Positions 45,422 to 55,308 of a stretch of 64,000 nucleotides of DNA are shown here, piece after piece. Numbering within the stretch: position 1 is the first letter of the stretch; the number at the start of each line of letters is the position of its first letter. Below the pieces are notes generated by a model that ran no database searches, was not told the origin of the DNA, and worked only from the letters and a program-made list of their open reading frames with translations. This DNA is from Ovis canadensis (Eukaryota > Chordata > Mammalia > Artiodactyla > Bovidae), in assembly GCF_042477335.2 (NCBI RefSeq), contig NC_091256.1:48687001-48751000 (forward strand). The letters run 5' to 3'. The translations under genes and the position numbers were made by a program.

Positions 45422-47615
45422 GCCAAATATGGAGAAGTTCTAGACAGTCAGAAAAAACAAGACCAGGAGCTGACTGTGGCACAGACCATGAATTCCTTAT
45501 TGCCAAATTCAGACTTAAATTGTGTAGGGAAAACCACTAGACCATTCAGGTATGACCTAAATAAAATCCCTTATGATTGATTATACAGTAGAAGTGACAA
45601 ATAGATTCAAGGGATTAGATCTGATAGAGTGCTTGAAGAACTATATATGGGAGTTCATGACATTGTACAGGAGTCAGGGATCAAGACCATCCCCAAGGAA
45701 AAGAAATGCAAAAAGGCAAAATAGTTGTCTGAGGAGGCCTTACAAATACCTGTGAATAGAAGAGAAGCTAAAAGAAAGATACATTCATTTGAATGCAGAG
45801 TTCCAAAGAATAGCAAGGAGAGAAAAGAAAGACTTCCTCAGCAATCAATGCAAAGAAATAGAGGAAAGCAATAGAATGGGAAAGTCTAGAGATCTCTTCA
45901 AGAAAACTAGAGATACCAAGAGAACATTTCATGCAAAGATGGGCACAATAAAGGACAGAAGTGGTATGGACCTAACAGAAGCAGAAGATATTAAGAAGAG
46001 GTGGCAAGAATACACAGAAGAACTATACAAAAAAGATCTTAATGACCCAGATAATCATCATGGTATGATCACCAACCTAGAGCCAGACATCCTGGAATGC
46101 GAAGTCAAGTGGGCCTTAGGAAGCATCACCACAAAGTTAGTGGAGGTGATGGAATTCCAGCTGAGCTATTCCAAATCCTAAAAGATGATGCTGTGAAGGT
46201 GCTGCATTCAATATGCCAGCAAATTTGGAAAACTCAGCAGTGGCCACAGGACTGGAAAAGGTCAGTTTTCATTCTAATCCCAAAGAAAGGCAATGCCAAA
46301 GAATGCTCAAACTACCACACAATGGCACTCATCTCACACACTAGTACAGTAATGCTCAAAATTCTCCAAGCCAGACTTCAACAGCATGTGAGCCACAAAC
46401 TTCCAGATGTTCAAGCTGGATTTAGAAAAGGCAGAGGAACCAGAGATCAAATTGCCAACATCCACTGGATCATCGAAAAAGCAAGAGAGTTCCAAAAAAT
46501 CATCTACTTCTGCTTTATTGACTATGCCAAAGACTTTGACTGTGTAAACCACAACAACCTGTGGAAAATTCTTCAAGAGATGGGAATACCAGACCACCTG
46601 ACCTGTCTCCTGAGAAATCTGTATGCAGGATAGGAAGCAACAATTAGAAATGGACATGGAACAACAAACTGGTTCCAAATAGGGAAAGGAGTATGTCAAG
46701 GCTCTATATTGTCAGCCTGCCTATTTAACTTGTATGTAGAGTACATCATGAGAAATGCTGGGCTGGAAGAAGCACAAGCTGGAATCAAGATTCCCGGGAG
46801 AAATATCAATAACCTCAGATATGCAGATGACACCACATTTATGGCAGAAAGTGAAGAGGAACTAAAGAGCCTCTTAATGAAAGTGAAAGAGGAGAGTGAA
46901 AAAGTTGGCTTAAAACTCAACATTCAGAAAACGAAGATCATGGAATCTGGTCTCATGGCATCTGGTCCCATCACTTCATGGCAAATAGATGGGGAAACAA
47001 TGGTAACAGTGATAGACTTTATTTTGGGGGGACTCCAAAATCACTGCAGATAGTGACTGCAGCCATGAAATTTAAAGATGCTCGCCCCTTGGAAGAAAAG
47101 TTATGACCAAACTAGACAGCATATTAAAAAGCAGAGACATTACTTTGCCAACAAAGGTCCATCTAGTTAAAGCTATGGTTTTTCCAGTAGTCATGTATGG
47201 ATGTGAGAGTTGGACTATAAAAAAAACTGAGCACCAAAGAAATGATGCTTTTGAACTGTACTGTTGAAAAAGACTCTTCAGAGTCCTTTGGACTGCAAGG
47301 AGATCCAACCAATCCATCCTAAAGGAGATCAGTCCTGGGTGTTCATTGGAAGGACTGATGTTGAAGCTGAAACTCCAAAACTTTGGCCACCTGATGCGAA
47401 GAGCTGACTCATTTGAAAAGAACCTGATTCTGGGAAAGATTGAGGGCAGGAGGAAAAGGGGACAACAGAGGATGAGATGGTTGGATGCCATCACTGACTC
47501 AATGGACATGAGTTTGAGTAAACTCCGGGAGTTGGCAATGGACAAGGAGGCCTGGCATGCTGCAGTCTATGGGGTTGCAAAGAGTGGGACATGACTGAGA
47601 GACAGAACTGAATGA
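45397..47615 (+). mobile_element. BovB LINE, about 2.2 kb
   Basis: It starts near the end of the endonuclease domain ('aaatcagattgattatattc', encoding the segment before 'GADCGTDHEFLIAKFRLK', which holds the conserved Asp-His of the apurinic-type endonuclease) and runs through linker, reverse transcriptase, C-terminal region and 3' end. Motif A 'FIDYAKDFD' and the YADD box (46820-46831) keep their catalytic aspartates. The middle frame is open from 46097 to 47053 except for one TAG at 46631-46633. Upstream and downstream parts have further frameshifts, so it is inactive. Confidence 0.95.
46097..47053 (+). pseudogene. BovB reverse transcriptase, one internal stop
   Basis: About 318 codons covering RT fingers, palm (motif A FIDY at about 46514-46525, motif C YADD at 46820-46831) and part of the thumb. 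A single TAG at 46631-46633 interrupts the frame, where related copies read Gln or a similar codon after 'YAG'. A 15-bp in-frame tandem duplication lies at 46940-46969 (MESGL then MASGP). Upstream frameshifts separate it from the linker domain. It is a retrotransposon relic with no sign of host use. Confidence 0.88.
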
Positions 47616-47833
47616 ACCAAGAAAAAAAGTATGCCTGAATGCTATGATGCAACTTCTCTCTTTACTCCACCCCCCCAAAAGAAAGCAAAGACTGAGTCCC
47701 AAACATTCAATGGTACCCTACTTGAGAATAGGAACCCTTTGGTGAGAAAAATGAAACAATTAAAATTCTCTTCTTCCTCGTGATATATCTAGATTTTCAA
47801 TTGCCACTGTAAAGTGACTCAAGAGAGTCAAGT

Positions 47834-48040
47834 GAGGATGGCTCAGATGGTAAAGCGTCTGTCTACAATGCGGGAGACCCGGGTTCGATCCCTGGGTTGG
47901 GAAGATCCCCTGGAGAAGGAAATGGCAATCCACTCCAGGACTATTGCCTGGGAAATCCCATGGACAGAGGAGCCTGGTAGGCTACAGCCCATGGGGTCAC
48001 AAAGAGTCGGACATGACTGAGTGACTTCACTCACAAAGGT
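47834..48040 (+). mobile_element. CHR/Bov-tA-type tRNA-Glu SINE
   Basis: The head 'ggctcagatggtaaagcgtc', a B-box-like 'gggttcgatccctgggttg' and a Bov-A body ('gaggagcctggtaggctac', 'gacatgactgagtgacttca') are all present. The B box is intact and matches the tRNA consensus closely, so this is a fairly young copy. Confidence 0.92.
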
Positions 48041-48134
48041 AGGGAAACAGGGAGTTTTGAAGCTAAATTTATACCAAAGCTTACATTTACAGTTTCAAAC
48101 CATTGAACTGACATTTCTTTACATCACTGATACA

Positions 48135-48395
48135 CACCAGCACAACACACAATTTTGCAAGGTAGTTAAGATCACATGCCTGACTGTCAGAGAGAACCAA
48201 ATACTAATATGGCTGGGTAACTCTCCTGGGAAAATTACCTAATGGTAGTTCCCTTATCTGTAACAGGGGATAGTAAAACCCTCCTCCCAGGGTTATTGCA
48301 AAGATTAAATGAAATAATGGTTATAAAACATTTGGCACAGTGTTTGGCATATAGTAACTACTCACAAAATAGTAGCAATTATTACTATTATTACA
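48135..48395 (+). mobile_element. MIR SINE, nearly full length
   Basis: 'aaggtagttaagatcacatg', 'gggtaactctcctgggaaaa', 'ttcccttatctgtaacagg', 'ggttattgcaaagattaaat', 'cacagtgtttggcatatagt' follow MIR from the tRNA-like part to the L2-like 3' end. Confidence 0.85.
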
Positions 48396-48874
48396 GCTCC
48401 AAAGTTATGAAGTTGAGATCACCATGAACACCTGTGTAGCTAGGAGAACACTGGCATGTCCTTATATATTTCAGACATCTATTTTCAGTGCTATAAACCT
48501 GGTATATCATTTAATTGAACGCATAAAAGCATAGGTAAGGTTCTACTAAATATCAGAAGGCAATTTGTGAAAATGATTAATGCTTCTTAGACCACATGAT
48601 ATTTTAAGCATTTTCTCTCATGCTTCTACTCACTCTTACAGAAATTCTCTGTGAAAGATAAGTGGTAAATGAGTGGCAGTTTCTGCAAGAAACATAATAT
48701 GAGATATCTTCAGCTTTTGAAGTGGAACATGGAGGGAATCAACTTTTTAAAAAATAAATGGAACAAACAATATATGCTCTTTATGTCTGGCATTTTTACA
48801 TGAAAATTATCTTTGTAAGACCCATCCATACTGTTGCATGAAGCAGCAGATACTATTTAAGTGTATAAATATGT
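48396..48874. other. Unique sequence
   Basis: No gene or repeat is recognised. Confidence 0.45.
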
Positions 48875-49087
48875 GCTGAGTTGCCTCAGTAGTGTCCTAC
48901 TCTTTTTGTGCTATTGACTGTAGCCCACTAGGCTCCTCTGTCCATGGGATCCTTCAGGCAAGAATACTGGAGTGGGTTGCCATGCCTTCCTCTAGGGGAT
49001 CTTCCTGACCCAGGGATTGAACCCGTGTTTCCTGCATCTCCTGCATTGCAGTCAGATTTGTTACTATTAGCATCACCTGGGAAGCCC
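48875..49087 (-). mobile_element. Bov-tA SINE, antisense
   Basis: Reverse of a full Bov-tA from the Bov-A body ('ccactaggctcctctgtcc') to the tRNA head ending 'tcacctgggaagcccc'. Confidence 0.92.
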
Positions 49088-49363
49088 CATAACACAATTT
49101 ATTTATACATGATATTGTTGAGTATTTGGGTTATTTTCTCCTTCAGTATGTCATAAATAGTACAGTTACATATTTTAAAAATAATTAAAGAAACATTTAT
49201 CTGGGTATATATTTCATATATTGAACTGTCCTTGCATTCCCATAATAAATCCCACTTGGTCCTCATGTACAGTCCTTTTGATATGCTACTGAATTTGGTT
49301 TTGTTAGCATTTATTGAGAATTGTTTATTTATGTTCATAAAATATATTGGTCTGTAGTTTTGT

Positions 49364-49549
49364 CAGAGGGATTGGGGGCAGGAGGAGAAGGGGACGACCG
49401 AGGATGAGATGGCTGGATGGCATCACCCACTCGATGGACGTGAGTCTGAGTGAACTCCGGGAGATGGTGATGGACAGGGAGGCCTGGTGTGCTGCAGTTC
49501 ATGGGGTCGCAAAGAGTTGGACATGACTGAGCGACTGAACTGAACTGAT
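49364..49549 (+). mobile_element. BovB LINE 3' end, well preserved
   Basis: The last ~185 bp of BovB, from 'agggattgggggcaggagga' to 'cgactgaactgaactgata'. It is close to the common BovB 3' end and therefore young. It interrupts antisense L1. Confidence 0.92.
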
Positions 49550-49567
49550 ACTATCTTTGTTAGACTT

Positions 49568-50217
49568 TTTTTTTTTTTCATATATCACATTTATTTCTTC
49601 CTGGTTCTTCTTTGTTGTTATTCCAATCCACAAAAACAGGTAACTAGACAAACCACAATTGTATAAAATGCCAGCTCATCCACTTTTTTCCAGCCCCTCC
49701 ACAGGGCCCTTCTTTTGTTAACCAATGAAGTATTTTCTTTTGAAGAGTTCACTGCCCTTCCTACCAGAGACTTTGCAGTTTTCAACAATCTATTATAGTT
49801 TTACTTGTCTTAAAAGGAGCCAGAATTCCATTTATTTTCTTAAGAATGTTTAAAATCGTATTGAAACAAAATGGTTGATTTGAATAAAGCTATATGCAGC
49901 GTTTCCTTGTTGTTGCTTCTAACCATACCCACTCCACCTGAATTCATAATGAAGATGTCTTTGCTGACACCAATTTGCACTTACTTTCCCTTCTCTTGGC
50001 CTCTGCTGGTGCTTGCTATACAATGCCCACAGCTAAGCCCCAGATTCCAATTGCATAATTTCTTGGAAATGTCAAGTTTCCTCAGATTGTGTGCCTGCTA
50101 AGTCACTTCAGTAGTGTCCAATTCTTTGCAGTCCTATGGATGGTAGGCCACCAGGCTTCTCTGTCCATGGGATTTCCAAGGCAAGAATACTGGAGTGGAT
50201 TGCCATTTCCTTCTCCC
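49568..50217 (-). pseudogene. Chimeric retrocopy: Bov-A SINE plus an unrecognised transcript with poly(A)
   Basis: Read on the minus strand this unit starts with a Bov-A SINE body (50217-50091), continues into about 510 bp of unfamiliar sequence, has an AATAAA signal (plus-strand 49590-49595) and ends in a 13-nt or so A tail (plus-strand T run 49566-49578). The whole unit is flanked by 'tttgttagactt' (49556-49567) and 'ttcgttagactt' (50218-50229), a 12-bp target-site duplication with one mismatch. The hallmarks are those of L1-type retrotransposition of a polyadenylated RNA. I do not recognise the parent gene, and the unknown part has stops in the frames I read. Confidence 0.65.
50091..50217 (-). 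mobile_element. Bov-A/Bov-tA SINE body forming the 5' end of the retrocopy
   Basis: Reverse of the Bov-A body ('gctaagtcacttcagtagtg', 'ccaccaggcttctctgtcc', 'actggagtggattgccattt'). It has no target duplication of its own that I can see. It shares the outer duplication with the adjoining retrocopy. Confidence 0.88.
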
Positions 50218-51159
50218 TTCGTTAGACTTAATTTCCTGTGATTTTTGTCTTTGATCCATTGTTTAAGAGTGTATCATTTAATTTCAACAAATGTGTGAAT
50301 TTTCAAGTTTTACTTCTGTTGATTTCATCCTGTAGTAGTGATGAAAAATGTGCCAGGTACATTTAAGGAGAATGCAAATGCTGTTATAGTTAAGTAGAGT
50401 GTTCTGTATGTTTATCAGATCTCACTGATTTACTGTGGTAAGTTCTCTGTGTCCTTTCTTATGTTCTACCTGTTATTGAGAGTGGAGTATTGAAGTCTCT
50501 TTCTGTTAAGTAGAGCTATTTTCCCCTTCAATTCTGTTAGATTTTGCTTCATAAATTTTGCAAGTCTGTAATTAAGTATGTAAATGTTTATAATTATAAC
50601 ATATTCTTGATGTACTGAAGCTTTTATCAACATATACTGTTCTTCTTTGTTTCTTTTAACTTATTTTTGATTTAAAGTCTATTTTTTCTGATATTAGTAT
50701 AGCCACCCTTGCTGTCTTCTGATTACTGTTTGCATGCACTATCTTTTTCCATTCTTTCACATTCAATCTGTTTGTATTTTTGAGGAAAGTGAGTCTTTTA
50801 TAGATGGCATATAGTTTGGATCATGTGGTTTTATCCTTTCTGCCAGTCTCTGTCTTCTGATTAGAGTATTTAATATATTTACATTTAAAGTAGTTGCTGA
50901 TAAGTAGAGGCTTACTTCTGTCACTTTGCTATTTGTTTTCTGTATTCCTTACAGCTCTTTTGTTCCTCATTTCCTGCATTAGTGTCTTTTTTTTTTTTTT
51001 TTTGTAGTGAAACATTTAAATTTCTTTCTCATTTCCTTTTGTATATTCAATGGCTATTTTCTTTGTGGTGACCATGGTGATTGTGTTTAACATCCTAAGA
51101 TTATAACACTTTAATTTGAATTTATACCAACTTAACTCTGATAGCATACAAAAAATTAA

Positions 51160-51232
51160 ATCCTCTAGAGAGGATTCAACCTATTTTAGAAGGAAAGAAA
51201 GAGGAAAATCAGCTCAATTTAATCTAGGACTA
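51160..51232. repeat. 65-bp direct duplicate, copy 1
   Basis: The segment around 'attcaacctattttagaagg' and 'agctcaattt' recurs at about 53605-53690 in the same orientation with only a few mismatches. Confidence 0.9.
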
Positions 51233-51327
51233 AACTCTTCACAGCTCTGTCACTATCTGTTCCAGTTGCTGACATCACAAGTTTACTGTTCATATTGTGT
51301 GCTCTAAGACCTAAATTAATAATTCTA

Positions 51328-51497
51328 AAAAATGCATTAGTCTTTTAAATCATGGATATGACAACATGTAGATTTACAAACTAAAATTATAATAATACTA
51401 ACTTTTAGACAATAATTAAAAATGTATTAGTCTCTTAAATCATGTGTAAAAGACAGTGGAGTTACAAATCATTATGTGATAGTATTACCTTTTATAG
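51328..51497. repeat. Imperfect tandem duplication, unit about 85-90 bp
   Basis: The unit beginning 'aaaaatgcattagtctttta' at 51328 is followed by a second starting 'aaaaatgtattagtctctta' at about 51418, each followed by a matching 'agatttacaaa' or 'ggagttacaaa' and a 'tactaactttt' or 'tattacctttt' segment. Confidence 0.75.
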
Positions 51498-52144
51498 CTG
51501 CCATGTATTTAACTATTGAGATTTTTACTTTTTCAGATGGCTTCAATTTATTGTCTGATTTCCTTTCATTTTACCTTTCCTTTGTGCATTTAACAGGGAA
51601 GTTCCAATGGTAATGACATCTCTCAATTTTTATTTATCTAGAAATGTTTTAATTTCTCCCTCACTCTGAAGGACAGTTTTGCTGTACATAGGATTCTCAG
51701 TCGACAGTTCATTTTTTCCTTTGAGCACTTTGAATATATTGGCTCCTGGCCCCCAAAGTTTCTTATGAGAAAAATCTGATGATCTTATTGAGTATCCCTT
51801 GTATATGATGAATTGCTTCTTGCTGCTTTCAAGATCCTCTGTTAATCTTTGATTTTCAAAAATTTTATTATAATGTGTCTTGGTGTGGATCTCTTTGAGT
51901 TCATCTTACTTGGAGTTTGTTGAACTTCTTAGATATTTATATTCATGTCTTTCATCAAATTTGGAAAGTTTTCTGCCATTATTTCTTCAAATATCCTCTC
52001 TGCCCACTTTCTTTCTCTTCTCTTTCTGGGACTCTCACACTGATTAAGTGGTCTGTTTGATAGTGTCACTTAGGCTATCCTCAATTTTTCTTTCATCTTT
52101 TTTCTTTCTATTCCTCACTTTTAGTAATTTCCATTGTTCTATAT

Positions 52145-52345
52145 TCAAGTTTGATGATGTTTCTGCCTGCTCAAGTATGCCTTTGAATCCTCTAGTGAAT
52201 TTTTCATTTCAGTTATTGTACTTTTCAGCTCTGGGATTTCTTTTTGATTTCTTTTTATATTTTCTATCTCTTTACTGATATTTTCAATTTGTTTACGTAT
52301 CATTTTCTTGAGCATCTTTAAAACAGTAGTTTTTAATTTCTTCAC
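52145..52345 (-). pseudogene. L1 ORF1-like coiled-coil relic
   Basis: A 66-codon minus-strand frame, rich in Lys, Glu, Ile and Asn, contains 'KEIPELKSTITEMKNSLED', which resembles the coiled-coil/early C-terminal part of L1 ORF1p, the RNA-binding chaperone of the L1 particle. The usual protein is over 300 residues. Only this piece is open, so it is a decayed fragment in the antisense L1. Confidence 0.65.
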
Positions 52346-53536
52346 CCTGTATTTCTTCCAACAGGTATTTTAAAGGAACATTTATTTATCCTTAATAGAC
52401 AATACTTTTTTGCTGCTTTGTTTGTCTTACAACAATTTTTGTTGAAAACTTGATGTTTGAATCTAATAATGTGAAAACTTTGAAAATCAGATTCTCTCAT
52501 TTCCCCGGGGTTTGCTGTTTTTCTTTGTTTCTTTCTTGTTTTATGTTTATGTTTTCTTTCTCTCTGTTCCAAGGATCAGCCTGAGGTGGAAACTTAAAAT
52601 CTTCTCAGGTTTTTTCTAAGCCTTTACCTTTCCCATGCATGGTCATTTTCTCATCTTCCTCTGTATGTGCAGTTGCTTTTGAATGCCTTCAGCTTTAGTG
52701 TCTGTCTCCCAAAAGGGGGAAAAAAAAGAGAAAAACAAAGTAAGGAGAGAGGGCTCTGGCCATTTAGGTCCCTTAGAAATCACTTCAGCCTGAGGGGAAC
52801 AGCTTGAAATTGGGGGAAATACAACAGTTGCCAACCTCCTTTTTGCATCTCTATGATCACAATCAGTGATCAACAATTACAGCACTATTTCCTGATATTT
52901 GGAGAGTAGGGTTTTTTGCCTACCCTTGCTTCCACAAGCTGTGTCTAGCTGCTGCAACAGTGTGTGTATAGTTGCCTGCTGTGAGGCTGAGGCTAAAGGA
53001 TGGGTAGTTACTACTGTGCTAAGAGCTGAAATTGACTGGTTAACCTCAATTTACTGTCCATGCCTTCCTCTGAAAGTTTTGCAACTTTAATTTCCTTCAA
53101 TATACTCCAGAGTTTTAAATTAATTACACAGGACAGATTCTGCCAGTAAAATTGTTGTCACAGTAGAAAGACAGTTTTCTGGTGCTTTCTACTCCTCCAA
53201 CTCCCCAGAATTCTCTCTACTTCTCATTATTTCTTTCCTCCACACTTCAGACTGGTTATTTTCTTCTGATCTATTTTTCAGGTAATTCTTTCAAACCATG
53301 TTAAATATCCAATTAAACTCATCTAGTGATTGTTTAAATTCACTTGTTGTATTTTTTAGTTCTATAAATTCCATTTGATTCTTACAGTTTCAGGGGCAGA
53401 ATTCCTAGCCTATTAAAATATAATTACTTTGATTATATTAATTATTGCTATTTTAAATCTGTGTCTGCTACCTCCAATATTTAAGGACACCTTGTTTCTG
53501 CTGTGTATTTTTTCTCATGATCTTATTTCCTAATAT

Positions 53537-53560
53537 AGCTTTTTTTTTTTTTTTTTTACT
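53537..53560. repeat. T run
   Basis: A pure T run of about 19 at the right margin of the antisense L1. It may be a reversed A tail of a further minus-strand insertion, but no body is recognised to its right except the 65-bp duplicate. Confidence 0.6.
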
Positions 53561-53604
53561 CAAATGCTGGCCATTTTATATGAAAACAATAGTGACTCTG
53601 GATG

Positions 53605-53690
53605 TTATATTCTTCCAGAGAGTATTCAACCTATTTTAGAAGGCAAGAAAGAGGAAAAGCAGCTCAATTTCATCCAGGACTGAACTCAGT
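53605..53690. repeat. 65-bp direct duplicate, copy 2
   Basis: Partner of 51160-51232. The similarity extends from 'gagtattcaacc' to 'aggactgaactc'. Confidence 0.9.
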
Positions 53691-54329
53691 CTTGGTAAGC
53701 TTCAGTCTTCACCTAAGTTTCTTGCATTCTTAGGTTGTAGGTTTCTCTACTTCCTAACAGAGAGCCTGAAGAGTTTCCTGAGGATTCTCCTCCTTGATAT
53801 GTCATGAACTTCAATTTTGGTCTTCCTAACCCTTTTGGGTTGACAAAATTGCTAATCTGCTTTTTATTCTCAGTATGTTATACTGAGCATTTTGTCTTAT
53901 GCAGCTAGTTAGCAACATCCTGATGGGGAAATGGTATTAATGTTGGTCTTATTTGTCTCAGCCTTATTTCTCTATGAAATCTCAACAACTCCAAACTCTA
54001 ATTTGTCTCTCTTCATGCTCATACAATTGCATAAAACTCTGCTGGATTATCTGCTTCTTAGCAGGTACTTTTTCTTTTCTTAAAAAAAATCTATTGTTCT
54101 ATTCCAAAATGTGGCAGAAAGTGGCAGTCAACCCAACAGTTAAGGAAGCTTGGAGAAAGTTTAGTTTACTTCGAAAAGTATTCTTCTCTGGAACATGATT
54201 TTCAAGTGTTGGTTGCCTTGGAAGCTCTTAGATATTCAGAGTAAGGACGATATAAGTATTTCAGATTTTCTAGTTGCTCTTGAAAAGAGCATTGTTGGTC
54301 TGCTATTAGCTACTACATAATAGAAAAGG
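53691..54329. other. Unique sequence, no gene recognised
   Basis: An 81-codon plus frame (53953-54198) is present without a recognisable signature. Nothing else is seen. Confidence 0.4.
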
Positions 54330-54545
54330 GGGGAAATTTTGAACTTTTGTTGAGTATTTACTATTGCCAGGCACATAGTAAGGATCTGCCAGGAGTAGAT
54401 CCTTACCATGCTACATTTTTTTCAGCAGTATCTTGAGATGCCGAGACTCAGATATTAGACTCAAAGGGGTTACATAACTTGCTCAAAGTTTTTAAGAGGC
54501 AGAATCAAGAAATACAGTTCCAATGTTTTTAAATCTTTTTTCATG
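54330..54545 (-). mobile_element. MIR SINE, antisense
   Basis: 'tgttgagtatttactattgc', 'caggcacatagtaaggatct', 'tgagatgccgagactcagat', 'ggttacataacttgctcaaa', 'aagaggcagaatcaaga' follow the reverse of MIR from its 3' end to its tRNA-like end. Confidence 0.8.
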
Positions 54546-55308
54546 ATACCAAACTCAACATGGAACATAATAGACTATCTGGTAATGATTACAGGTTAAT
54601 AGTAAAGTCCTACCTTATGCCATTTGGTTATATATAATTGGATATCTGAAGTCCCATATAATAATTTTAATAAGGAAACTGAGATAGCGAACAGTAATGA
54701 AAATTAAAGAGATCACTAAATCTTACTCTTCAGATTCAGGCAAATAATTCAGACTTCTGGCTTGAAGAAGAATATGCTCAAAAGAAAAATTGCAGCAAGA
54801 GGAAAAAAATAAAAAGATGAGTAGAAAAGGGGAGCTATTTAAAATCATGCATGTTGGAGAGAAGTGGTTCCTGTGTATTAAATGCAGAACTGGACATCAT
54901 GTTTAAGAAAAGCAAAGGTATGATTTGCATAGAAGAGGTGAATAGTAACTTAAAGTGTTGAAGTAATAGGTTCACGATCAGCGAAGTGTTGAAATAATAC
55001 ATTGTTTTAGACTTAAAAAAAAACCAGGTTTCTAAATTCCATTATGTAAATTCTTCCTTCTTATCTGTAGTGATGAAAAGCATGAAAAGAATGGCAGGAA
55101 AATGTGACTGGAGGTAATAATCACTGCAACTGGTATACATACACATTAACTCACAGCATCCTTTTGAGGCAGACAAGAACAAAAATGTGAAATTTGTTAC
55201 CAATATTTACTGTTGAGCAAAATCTAAAGTAAGGCAGATATAGATGTATTCAACATAATAGATAAAAACTTTTAAAGGAGGTAAAATATATACATACCTA
55301 ACCAAACA
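54546..55308. other. Unique sequence
   Basis: No gene or repeat is recognised. Confidence 0.4.

Larger units (their letters stand above)
49088..53560 (-). mobile_element. Old L1, about 4.5 kb, antisense, with nested insertions
   Basis: In minus-strand order the window shows the ORF1 side (52345 downward), then the endonuclease part of ORF2 (about 50960-50230), then the reverse transcriptase part (49357-49100, 'cataataaatcccacttggt', 'tattggtctgtagttttg'). This is the correct L1 gene order, so a single old element with internal deletions is likely. It is interrupted by a BovB tail (49364-49549) and a chimeric retrocopy (49568-50217). All frames are broken. Confidence 0.7.

Noticed and set aside
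47834..47905. tRNA-Glu-like sequence with A and B boxes
   Set aside because: It is the head of a SINE. The cloverleaf is not maintained and the SINE body follows.
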